Shown piece after piece: positions 1 through 5,416 of a stretch of 5,416 nucleotides of DNA. Each line of letters opens with the position of its first letter. The stretch's first letter is position 1. Source of the stretch: Candidatus Methanodesulfokora sp. (GTDB lineage: Archaea; Korarchaeota; Korarchaeia; Korarchaeales; Korarchaeaceae). The notes below the pieces were generated by a model. The model was not told where the DNA came from and searched no databases. It saw only the letters and a list, made by a program, of their open reading frames with translations. The position numbers were made by a program, and so were the translations under genes. The stretch is from contig JAGDWR010000045.1 in NCBI GenBank assembly GCA_023269865.1, positions 1 to 5,416 of the forward strand, given 5' to 3'.

Positions 1-200
1 TTTTGCTTCGAATGAGGGATGAAGGGAGAGCAATACTGCTTGTCTCAGCTGATCTGGACGAGGTGATGAGTCTCTCAGATAGAATGGCCGTGATGTATGA
101 GGGCAGATTTACGGGAATAGTGGATCCTGAAAAGGTGAGCGAGGAGCAAGTTGGAATGATGATGGGAGGAATCTCAATAGGGGGATCCTATGAGCATTAA
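1..200 (+). CDS. BMP/Nup-type ABC importer, ATPase C-terminal end (5' partial)
   Basis: This is the last 65 codons of an ABC transporter ATPase that begins upstream of the window; the TTG at position 3 is an internal Leu codon, not a start. Visible is the end of a nucleotide-binding domain: a hydrophobic strand (AILLVSADLDEV, residues 10-21 of the fragment) followed by LSDRMAVMYEGR. At the usual H-loop position there is Ala (S-A-D) instead of His. In the double-domain ATPases of the RbsA/NupO family the second domain commonly lacks this His, so this is probably the second half of such a fused ATPase, energising the two permeases that follow. The tail ends in a Met/Gly-rich stretch (GMMMGG) typical of these C-termini. 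It overlaps the next gene by 11 nt, which suggests translational coupling. Substrate is unknown; purine nucleosides are a family-based guess. Confidence 0.88.
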   Translation, partial: LLRMRDEGRAILLVSADLDEVMSLSDRMAVMYEGRFTGIVDPEKVSEEQVGMMMGGISIGGSYEH

Positions 201-1233
201 GTATTGGAAGCAGATAGTTGACTCCCTTCTCTCTCTTATGGCTGGGTTTTTCGTAGGTGGAATTATAATATGGCTTGCTGGCTTCGATCCTCTTCTTTTC
301 TACCAGGGATTGCTAATAGGGGCATTTGGAAACCTGTACTACTTTATGACGACGCTTAGTTATGCTGCTCCACTTATGCTCACAGGCCTTTCATTTGCAA
401 TAGCTGCCAGAGCGTCCCTCTTTAATGTCGGTGCCGAGGGCCAATCATATTTAGGAGCGCTTGCTGCTGTCTCCATAGGGGCTTTCTTAACATTGCCCAA
501 TTTGGCACATCAGCTGCTGATAATAGTATTTGCTTTTGTTCTAGGTGGGTTGCTTGGAGGACTTGCAGGTTGGCTAAAAGTCTCGAGGGGTGTCAATGAA
601 GTCGTCTCAACCATAATGCTAAATTATTTGTCTCTTTATGTATCAAATTACTTGTTTACATACTGGCTTTACGATCCAATGCGAGCTTATAAGACCAAGA
701 ATATAGAGACCACTGCAATACTCCCCTTTGTAATGCCCGGGACAGATCTGTCTTTATCATTATTTTTAGCAGTACTAGCCTCCTTTTTCATTTATATTCT
801 CCTCTGGAAAACTCCATTTGGATATGAGATAAGAGCCGTGGGTCTTAATCCGACAGCAGCAAGCTATGGGGGGATAAATGTCAGGAGAAGCATGGTTTTA
901 TCCATGTTCATAAGCGGAGGAGTGGCTGCTCTAGCAGGGGCATTTGAGGTCATGGGAAGATTTCACTGCATGGACACAGAGCTCACCTACATAAAGGGAT
1001 ATGGATTTGACGGCATTGCTGTGTCATTGATAGGAAGAAATCACCCAATAGCCATAATACCAGCTAGCATACTCTTCGCAATGTTGAAAACTGGTGTGCA
1101 AGCTGTACAGAGGTATACCTCCGTTGGAGGAAGAACTGGTGTACCTTTAGAGCTTGGACTCGCAGTTCAGGGAGTGATAATAGTGTTTGTGGCGCTTCCC
1201 AGCATAATAGATATGATAAGGAGGATGAGATAA
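190..1233 (+). CDS. BMP/Nup-type ABC importer, permease 1 (NupP/YufP-like)
   Basis: A 347-residue polytopic membrane protein with about eight or nine hydrophobic segments, starting at residues 12-30. It matches the BPD_transp_2 permease family that includes RbsC, BMP-linked NupP/YufP and LivH/LivM. Family marks are APLMLTGLSFAIAARASLFN then VGAEGQ (60-85), VNEVVSTIMLNY (135-146), EIRAVGLNPTAASYGGINV (213-231) and GFDGIAVSLIGRNHP (272-286). Its length is normal for this subunit. It forms half of the translocation channel; the gene directly after encodes the other half and the gene before the ATPase. The ATG at 190 lies inside the ATPase gene, with only a weak purine stretch (about 179-185) upstream, so translation probably depends on the preceding gene. 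The likely cargo is a nucleoside or similar small polar solute. This is inferred from the characterised NupNOPQ and RnsBACD relatives and cannot be fixed from this sequence. Confidence 0.93.
   Translation: MSIKYWKQIVDSLLSLMAGFFVGGIIIWLAGFDPLLFYQGLLIGAFGNLYYFMTTLSYAAPLMLTGLSFAIAARASLFNVGAEGQSYLGALAAVSIGAFLTLPNLAHQLLIIVFAFVLGGLLGGLAGWLKVSRGVNEVVSTIMLNYLSLYVSNYLFTYWLYDPMRAYKTKNIETTAILPFVMPGTDLSLSLFLAVLASFFIYILLWKTPFGYEIRAVGLNPTAASYGGINVRRSMVLSMFISGGVAALAGAFEVMGRFHCMDTELTYIKGYGFDGIAVSLIGRNHPIAIIPASILFAMLKTGVQAVQRYTSVGGRTGVPLELGLAVQGVIIVFVALPSIIDMIRRMR
1218..1224 (+). promoter_or_regulatory. Shine-Dalgarno site of permease 2
   Basis: AAGGAGG lies 8 nt before the ATG at 1233, inside the last codons of permease 1. 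It fixes the start of permease 2 at the TAATG overlap, where the stop of one gene and the start of the next share one base. Confidence 0.8.
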
Positions 1234-2129
1234 TGGATCTCGGGATACTCTCCATATTTGTCGAGCCCTCATTTTATCTGGGGGCTCTCAGGCTGATGGT
1301 CCCCATAACTCTTGCTGCAATAGGTGAGATAATAGCTGAGAGATCTGGAGTCGTGAACATAGGGCTTGAGGGCATAATAATGCTGGGAGCCCTCTCATCA
1401 GTTTATGTTGGATACTTCACCGGCAACCTATACCTAGCTCTTCTGGCCGGCATATCCACTGGAATAGCTTTGGGAATACTGCATGCATTGATAAGCATAT
1501 ATCTAGCAGGGGATCAGATAGTGGTAGGAGTGGGCCTGAACCTTTTTGCATATGGAATAGGTGTTGTGACCCTCTATTTGACATGGGGGACTTTTGCTAA
1601 CAGCCCGATAATACCAAAAGGAGCTCAAATACCAAAATTTTATGGCTTCAGCCCATTTGTCCCATTTACCATAGCTGTTGGTATAATAGCATGGTACATA
1701 ATAGAGAGAACCTCGATCGGCCTTAGGCTAAAGGCTGTGGGGGAGAATCCCAGAGCTGCGGATTCTGCAGGAATAAACGTCTTCAAGATCAGGTTCTTTG
1801 CAACTTTAGTGGGATCAGTCCTGGCTGCGCTTGGAGGAGTCTTCCTTGGACTTGATTGGCTTGCCTCTTACACAAGGGATATAAGCGCTGGTAGGGGCTT
1901 TATAGCCTTGGCCATGGTTGTATTCTCCAGGTGGAATCCCATAATTGCTGTGTTCAGTGGTCTTCTCTTCGGCTTTCTCTTCGCTATATCGCTTTCCATA
2001 CCTAGCGGAATAGTTCCAGATCAAGTGATCTGGTCAATACCATATATTGCGACGGTTTTAGTTGCCGCGGGATTTGTAGCAAAGACCAGAGCTCCTGCAG
2101 CGTTGGGGAAGCCGTACAAGAGAGAATAA
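1233..2129 (+). CDS. BMP/Nup-type ABC importer, permease 2 (NupQ/YufQ-like)
   Basis: A 298-residue membrane protein with about eight hydrophobic segments, the second channel subunit of the importer. Family marks are TLAAIGEIIAERSGVVNIGLEG (26-47), GDQIVVGVGLNLFAYG (93-108), RLKAVGENPRAADSAGINV (165-183) and GRGFIALAMVVFSRWNP (220-236). The C-terminal RAPAALGKPYKRE (286-298) closely resembles the ending I know from NupQ-type permeases. It is shorter than permease 1 and clearly a different paralogue: permease 1 has FNVGAEGQ where this one has VNIGLEGI, the usual pairing in BMP-type operons. Its ATG shares one base with the stop of permease 1 and has a strong SD 8 nt upstream, so both subunits are probably made in step. 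It is the last gene of the transport operon; 177 bp without a gene follow. Confidence 0.93.
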   Translation: MDLGILSIFVEPSFYLGALRLMVPITLAAIGEIIAERSGVVNIGLEGIIMLGALSSVYVGYFTGNLYLALLAGISTGIALGILHALISIYLAGDQIVVGVGLNLFAYGIGVVTLYLTWGTFANSPIIPKGAQIPKFYGFSPFVPFTIAVGIIAWYIIERTSIGLRLKAVGENPRAADSAGINVFKIRFFATLVGSVLAALGGVFLGLDWLASYTRDISAGRGFIALAMVVFSRWNPIIAVFSGLLFGFLFAISLSIPSGIVPDQVIWSIPYIATVLVAAGFVAKTRAPAALGKPYKRE

Positions 2130-2152
2130 ACCAAATTTATTTAACTCATAAA

Positions 2153-2162
2153 TAGAGCTCTA
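2153..2162. repeat. 10-bp perfect palindrome (TAGAGCTCTA) in the intergenic gap
   Basis: TAGAGCTCTA reads the same on both strands and lies 23 bp after the end of permease 2, in AT-rich DNA. It could be part of an operator or a short 3'-end hairpin for the transport mRNA. It has no T-run after it and no second copy that I can see, so it may be chance. A separate weak inverted repeat (TAAGTG at 2161-2166, CACTTA at 2189-2194) lies just beside it. Confidence 0.3.
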
Positions 2163-2261
2163 AGTGTGATAAATCTTTCTGACAATTCCACTTAAGAATT
2201 CAACTTTTGCTGCATATATGATTCATAAGATTGTTAATAGAATCAAGAGTTTATTCCTCTG

Positions 2262-2278
2262 AGAATAACTTTTTTAAT
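2262..2278 (+). promoter_or_regulatory. Probable archaeal BRE/TATA promoter of the sdhACDB operon
   Basis: The purine-rich AGAATAAC (2262-2269) resembles a B recognition element, and TTTTTTAAT (2270-2278) an archaeal TATA box. The box centre, near 2274, is about 33 nt before the TTG start of sdhA. Archaeal transcription usually starts some 25-27 nt after the box centre, so the mRNA would begin around 2299-2301, leaving a leader of only a few bases. This agrees with the lack of a good SD before sdhA. The T6 run could also help end transcription of the upstream operon. Assignment is by eye, without mapped transcripts. Confidence 0.55.
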
Positions 2279-2306
2279 TGTACTCGGAAAAAGCTCAGGG
2301 TCTTAC

Positions 2307-4013
2307 TTGGAGATACTCAAAACTGATGTCCTGATAATAGGCTCAGGCCTTGCTGGATTAAGGGCAGCTATAGAGGCTGCAAGCAGAGGCGTTGAGGTAT
2401 CTGTCCTCACAAAAGTCCATGCGATGAGATCCCACTCAGTTGCATATGCAGGAGGAACTGCAGCAGTTCTTTACCCGGAGGAGGGCGATAGCTTTGACCT
2501 TCATGCATTCGACACGGTGAAGGGCTCCGATTATCTTGCAGATCAGGATGTTGTTGAGATGTTTGTCAGGCTTGCTCCACAGGAGATATTAAGGCTTGAG
2601 CACTGGGGGATGCCATGGAGCAGGAAAAAAGATGGAAGGATAGATCAGAGGCCATTTGGAGGACACAGCTTTGACAGAGCATGTTATGCATCAGATAAAA
2701 CTGGTTTCTACGCAATGCAAACTCTTTATAACACTACATTAAAGTATGATAACATAAAAATATATCATGAGTGGTTCGCCACATCCCTGCTTGTTGAGGA
2801 CAATGAGTTCAGGGGGGCAATAGCTATAGAGATGAAAAGCGGGGAGATGTATGCATTCGAGGCTAAAGCAGGGATAATGGCTACTGGTGGAATAGGGAGG
2901 CTTTACAACTTCACAACATATGGTCATTCAGCGACTGCTGATGGAATTGCCATGGCTTACAGGGCAGGAGCACCGATAGAGGACATGGAGTTCATCCAGT
3001 TCCACCCAACAGGTTTAGTACCTTCAGGAATTCTAATATCAGAGGCAGCTAGAGGAGAAGGAGGGTATCTGAGGAACAACAAAGGAGAGAGGTTTATGTC
3101 AAAATATGCGCCTCAGAAAATGGAGCTAGCACCAAGAGATGTTGTTTCAAGGGCTATGATGAGAGAGATAATGGAGGGAAGAGGGTTTGAGGGTCCAAAT
3201 GGGCTGGATTATGTTCATCTTGATTTAACTCATCTGGGGGATGAGAAGATAAGTGAGAAGCTGACGGAGATAAAGATGCTCTGCATGAACCTTCTTGGAA
3301 TTAACCCAGCTGAGGAGATGGTCCCCGTCAGACCCGTGGCCCATTACCTCATGGGAGGAATAGAAGTTGATGCAAATGGAGCAACAAGGATAAAGGGTCT
3401 TTGGGCGGCAGGTGAGTGTAATTGCTCCAGCGTTCATGGTGCAAATAGACTTGGCACTAACTCATCAATAGATTGCCTAGTATTTGGATACATAACTGGG
3501 AAGAACGCAGCAGAGTATGCAAAGGGGAGGCAGGAGAGGGATATACCAAAGGAAAGAGCTGAGAGCGAGGAGAAAAGAGTTTTCGATGGAATACTGAGAG
3601 GAGGAACTGGTGAGGATCCATATCTTATAAGAAGGGAGATGCAAAACACAATGGGCAAGTATGCCTACGTCTTTAGACATGGAGATGAGCTGAAGGAGGG
3701 GCTTAACAGGATAAGAGAGCTGAGAAGACTTTTTGGCACGGGAAGAGTTGCTGATAAGAGCAAGGAGTACAATCAAAACTTGATACATGTTTTAGAACTA
3801 GATTTCATGCTTGAGATGGCTGAAGTCGTCCTAACAGCAGCATTGGCCAGAACTGAGAGCAGAGGAGCTCATTATAGGCTTGATTATCCCAATAGGGATG
3901 ATGAAAACTGGCTGAAGCACACGATAATATACAGGAGTAAGGAGGGTCTGCCCATGCTCAGCTACAAGCCTGTTAGGATAACAAAGTGGAAGCCTGCTGA
4001 GAGGAAGTATTGA
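2307..4013 (+). CDS. sdhA: Succinate dehydrogenase / fumarate reductase flavoprotein subunit
   Basis: A 568-residue flavoprotein that oxidises succinate to fumarate, or does the reverse, and passes electrons to SdhB. The N-terminal FAD fold shows GSGLAG (12-17). His43 in RSHSVAYAGG is the expected site of covalent FAD attachment. The active site shows QFHPTG (His233), EAARGEGG (246-253), the catalytic Arg277 in APRDVVSRA, His346 in RPVAHYLMGG and Arg381 in HGANRLGTNSS. The C-terminal helical domain keeps ESRGAHYRLDYPNRDDENWLKH, split here as ESRGAHYR and DDENWLKH (517-538). There is no signal or Tat peptide, so it should face the cytoplasm. The start is TTG at 2307: no ATG or GTG lies upstream before the in-frame stop at 2238, and the next Met would remove the FAD motif. 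Length is normal or slightly short. Several motifs (PVRPxAHYxMGG, WGMPWSR) recall FrdA, so physiological direction is open. Confidence 0.96.
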   Translation: MEILKTDVLIIGSGLAGLRAAIEAASRGVEVSVLTKVHAMRSHSVAYAGGTAAVLYPEEGDSFDLHAFDTVKGSDYLADQDVVEMFVRLAPQEILRLEHWGMPWSRKKDGRIDQRPFGGHSFDRACYASDKTGFYAMQTLYNTTLKYDNIKIYHEWFATSLLVEDNEFRGAIAIEMKSGEMYAFEAKAGIMATGGIGRLYNFTTYGHSATADGIAMAYRAGAPIEDMEFIQFHPTGLVPSGILISEAARGEGGYLRNNKGERFMSKYAPQKMELAPRDVVSRAMMREIMEGRGFEGPNGLDYVHLDLTHLGDEKISEKLTEIKMLCMNLLGINPAEEMVPVRPVAHYLMGGIEVDANGATRIKGLWAAGECNCSSVHGANRLGTNSSIDCLVFGYITGKNAAEYAKGRQERDIPKERAESEEKRVFDGILRGGTGEDPYLIRREMQNTMGKYAYVFRHGDELKEGLNRIRELRRLFGTGRVADKSKEYNQNLIHVLELDFMLEMAEVVLTAALARTESRGAHYRLDYPNRDDENWLKHTIIYRSKEGLPMLSYKPVRITKWKPAERKY

Positions 4014-4019
4014 GGTGAT
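4012..4019 (+). promoter_or_regulatory. Extended Shine-Dalgarno site of sdhC
   Basis: GAGGTGAT overlaps the TGA stop of sdhA and ends 3 nt before the ATG at 4023. It can pair without interruption with the AUCACCUC end of 16S rRNA. It supports the chosen sdhC start and re-initiation after sdhA. Confidence 0.8.
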
Positions 4020-4022
4020 AAC

Positions 4023-4430
4023 ATGAGGAAGGAAAACAGAGGAGGTGTTTTCAGCTGGTTTGACTTCAGGAACTACTCCCTTGAGAGATTCCTCTACACA
4101 ATGCACAGAGTGAGCGGCATAGGCTTGGTGATCTGGATAGCAATACACACGATGCAGAATGCATTTCCAAAGCTATTCCCCTTCATGTATGGATGGGAGT
4201 ACACAATACTGCTGCTTCTCCTCTCATTCCATGCTGCAAATGGGATGAGGCTTCTAATAACAGAGCTTGGATTCCTCTTGGGAAAGACGTATAGGCCTGT
4301 ATATCCATATAAAATGGGAGTTATATATGGAACTCAGAAGAAGTTCACCATCGTGATGTTGCTGATCTTCTTCATGATCTTCCTGGTGATGTTCTACTAC
4401 CTGATGCTGAACATGAGGGTGATAACATGA
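4023..4430 (+). CDS. sdhC: Succinate dehydrogenase membrane anchor subunit C (cytochrome b)
   Basis: A 135-residue protein with three predicted membrane helices (about 29-48, 59-82 and 108-130). It anchors SdhAB to the membrane and helps form the quinone and heme sites. The HRVSG motif (28-32) matches the His30-Arg31 quinone-site region of E. coli SdhC. Helix 1 carries His42, and helix 2 carries His70 in HAANGMRLLITE, matching the family's axial heme ligand followed eleven residues later by an acidic residue (Glu81; Asp95 in E. coli SdhC). Two candidate heme ligands in this subunit, and two in SdhD, point to a type A, two-heme anchor. The gene begins 9 nt after sdhA and overlaps sdhD by 4 nt (ATGA). 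Which anchor deserves the name C or D is by position and the HRxSG motif. Confidence 0.9.
   Translation: MRKENRGGVFSWFDFRNYSLERFLYTMHRVSGIGLVIWIAIHTMQNAFPKLFPFMYGWEYTILLLLLSFHAANGMRLLITELGFLLGKTYRPVYPYKMGVIYGTQKKFTIVMLLIFFMIFLVMFYYLMLNMRVIT
4415..4423 (+). promoter_or_regulatory. Shine-Dalgarno site of sdhD
   Basis: GAGGGTGAT lies 3 nt before the ATG at 4427, inside the last codons of sdhC. It is like the sdhC site with one extra G. The 13 bases GGTGATAACATGA (4418-4430) are identical to those at the sdhC start (4014-4026). Confidence 0.7.
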
Positions 4431-4723
4431 AGGAGTCAAATCTCATGATTCTCCATTATGCAACAGCTTTGATCCTCATTGTGACTGGATCTATACATCT
4501 GATGGCAAACAACATACCGGACATAGGAATTCACGGTCCTCTCTACCTGGCTAACATGTTGATATTCGTCTCAGCTCTGATGTACCATGCTATGAACGGA
4601 GTCAGAGTGATCCTGATCGAGCTCGTGCCGACAAGATCCAGAGCCATATCATACATTATATTAGTGATAGGAGTAATAGCTTATTTATATATAGTAAGTC
4701 TAGTGATAACTTTAGTGAGGTGA
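4427..4723 (+). CDS. sdhD: Succinate dehydrogenase membrane anchor subunit D
   Basis: A 98-residue, very hydrophobic protein with three predicted membrane helices (about 7-27, 38-66 and 73-95), short but workable for an anchor subunit. It pairs with SdhC to hold SdhAB on the membrane. Helix 1 carries His10 and His24. Helix 2 carries His54 in HAMNGVRVILIE, ending in Glu65, the counterpart of the His71/Asp82 pair of E. coli SdhD. The pattern copies that of SdhC almost residue for residue, so the two anchors look like ancient duplicates that still share ligand positions. His24 and His54 are the likely heme ligands from this subunit. The ATG overlaps the TGA of sdhC (ATGA), and sdhB starts 4 nt after its stop, so the genes are probably translated in series. 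Confidence 0.87.
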   Translation: MKESNLMILHYATALILIVTGSIHLMANNIPDIGIHGPLYLANMLIFVSALMYHAMNGVRVILIELVPTRSRAISYIILVIGVIAYLYIVSLVITLVR

Positions 4724-4724
4724 T
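4717..4724 (+). promoter_or_regulatory. Extended Shine-Dalgarno site of sdhB
   Basis: GAGGTGAT overlaps the TGA stop of sdhD and ends 3 nt before the ATG at 4728, with the same sequence and spacing as the sdhC site. The codon just before the ATG is an in-frame TTG (4725), which would add one residue; ATG is preferred. Confidence 0.78.
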
Positions 4725-4727
4725 TTG

Positions 4728-5416
4728 ATGGAGGAGAGATGGATTCTGTTCAAGGTGTTCAGGTACAACCCAAAGGTGGACAAATTTCCCCATTGGGATG
4801 GATTTAGAGTCAAGGTGGACAGAGGGACGACTGTGCTTGATGCCCTTCTAAGGATAAAGGAAGAGGATCCAACTTTAGCCGTGAGATACTCATGCAGACA
4901 GTCCATATGCGGATCCTGCGGCATGATGATAAACGGAAAGCCGAGGCTTGCCTGCTACACAAGGGTTCTATCGCTTGGAACAGACATGGTGGAGGTTGCC
5001 CCCCTAAAGAATTTCAGGATAATAAAAGATCTAGTTGTAGACTTCTCCGATTTCTTCAAGAAGGAGAGGAGCATATACCCATTCATAATAAGGAGCGATG
5101 CAGAGGAGATGATGAACCCAACTGGGGCTTATAAACAGACGGAGGAGGAGCTTCTCAAGTATTTGGAGTTTGCTGATTGCATAGAATGTGGTTGCTGCTA
5201 TGCGGCATGCCCTACTACAGCCACAGATCCGCTTTATCTTGGTCCTCAAGCATTGAACAAGGCCTACAGGTTCATAATGGATAACAGAGATGAGGGGGCC
5301 AAGCTCAGGCTTTCTGTTGTGGACAGCGATCATGGATGCTGGAGGTGCCACTTTGCGGCTTCCTGCAGCAATGTATGCCCCAAGGGAGTTGATCCGGCAA
5401 AGGCAATACAGTTCCT
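4728..5416 (+). CDS. sdhB: Succinate dehydrogenase / fumarate reductase iron-sulfur subunit (3' partial)
   Basis: The first 229 codons of an open frame that runs off the window end, so only the C-terminal tail is missing. The N-terminal ferredoxin domain binds [2Fe-2S] through Cys56, Cys61, Cys64 and Cys76 (SCRQSICGSCG, then LAC). The C-terminal domain shows CIECGCCYAACP (151-162) and CHFAASCSNVCPKG (207-220). By the E. coli pattern, Cys151, 154, 157 and 217 hold [4Fe-4S], while Cys161, 207 and 213 hold [3Fe-4S]. Position 210 is Ala, so the extra Cys that turns the last centre into a second [4Fe-4S] in some archaeal enzymes is absent. Extra cysteines at 156 and 204 (CWRC) are not standard ligands. 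The subunit carries electrons from SdhA's FAD to the quinone site in SdhCD. It follows sdhD by 4 nt with a strong SD. Confidence 0.95.
   Translation, partial: MEERWILFKVFRYNPKVDKFPHWDGFRVKVDRGTTVLDALLRIKEEDPTLAVRYSCRQSICGSCGMMINGKPRLACYTRVLSLGTDMVEVAPLKNFRIIKDLVVDFSDFFKKERSIYPFIIRSDAEEMMNPTGAYKQTEEELLKYLEFADCIECGCCYAACPTTATDPLYLGPQALNKAYRFIMDNRDEGAKLRLSVVDSDHGCWRCHFAASCSNVCPKGVDPAKAIQF

Noticed and set aside
1..2129. Functional link between the importer and complex II
   Set aside because: The operons are separated by 177 bp with a promoter of their own for sdh; I see nothing beyond adjacency to tie them together.
2165..2262. Possible C/D-box small RNA in the gap (GTGATAA near 2165, CTGA at 2179 and 2259)
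   Set aside because: The C box has a mismatch, the first CTGA is too close for a guide and the second is too far; spacing does not fit an archaeal C/D sRNA.
3477..4148. Open frames of 103 and 105 codons on the minus strand within sdhA/sdhC
   Set aside because: They lie wholly antisense to strongly recognised genes, have no family-like motifs and arise from the base composition of the opposite strand.
4892..5351. Open frames of 80 codons (+) and 106 codons (-) near the window end
   Set aside because: Both overlap the real sdhB frame, which is open from 4728 to the window end and carries all three iron-sulfur motifs.
1..5416. Mobile element, CRISPR, tRNA/rRNA or defence genes
   Set aside because: No terminal or spaced repeats, transposase or nuclease motifs, or tRNA-like folds were noticed; every gene fits housekeeping transport or respiration.

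Overview
The window appears to come from a thermophilic archaeon, most likely in the Thermoproteota/TACK range; I cannot name a genus. Several things point this way. Arginine is written almost entirely with AGA/AGG and isoleucine very often with ATA. Internal genes of the second operon carry extended GAGGTGAT-type Shine-Dalgarno (SD) sites. That operon starts with a gene without a leader SD, about 33 nt downstream of an archaeal TATA-like box. All genes are on the + strand and packed tightly, with one AT-rich gap of 177 bp.

Region 1 (1..2129) is the 3' part of an ABC importer operon of the BMP/Nup type (nucleoside or simple-sugar-like uptake). It holds the last 65 codons of the ATPase and two complete, different permeases. 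The three genes overlap by 11 nt and 1 nt. The substrate-binding lipoprotein and most of the ATPase would lie upstream of the window.

Region 2 (2130..2306) is the intergenic gap. It holds a probable promoter for the second operon, a 10-bp perfect palindrome and no convincing gene.

Region 3 (2307..5416) is a succinate dehydrogenase / fumarate reductase (complex II) operon in the order A-C-D-B: flavoprotein (568 aa), two small three-helix membrane anchors (135 and 98 aa) and the iron-sulfur subunit, cut by the window end after 229 codons. SdhA holds FAD and the dicarboxylate site. SdhB passes electrons through [2Fe-2S], [4Fe-4S] and [3Fe-4S] centres. SdhC and SdhD carry them to a membrane quinone.

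The most notable signal is in the anchors. Each has one histidine in helix 1 and an HxxNGxRxxxxE motif in helix 2, at nearly the same spacing. This predicts a two-heme (type A) anchor with clear internal pseudo-symmetry. The window looks like ordinary core metabolism and transport; I found no sign of a new defence, mobile or otherwise undescribed system.
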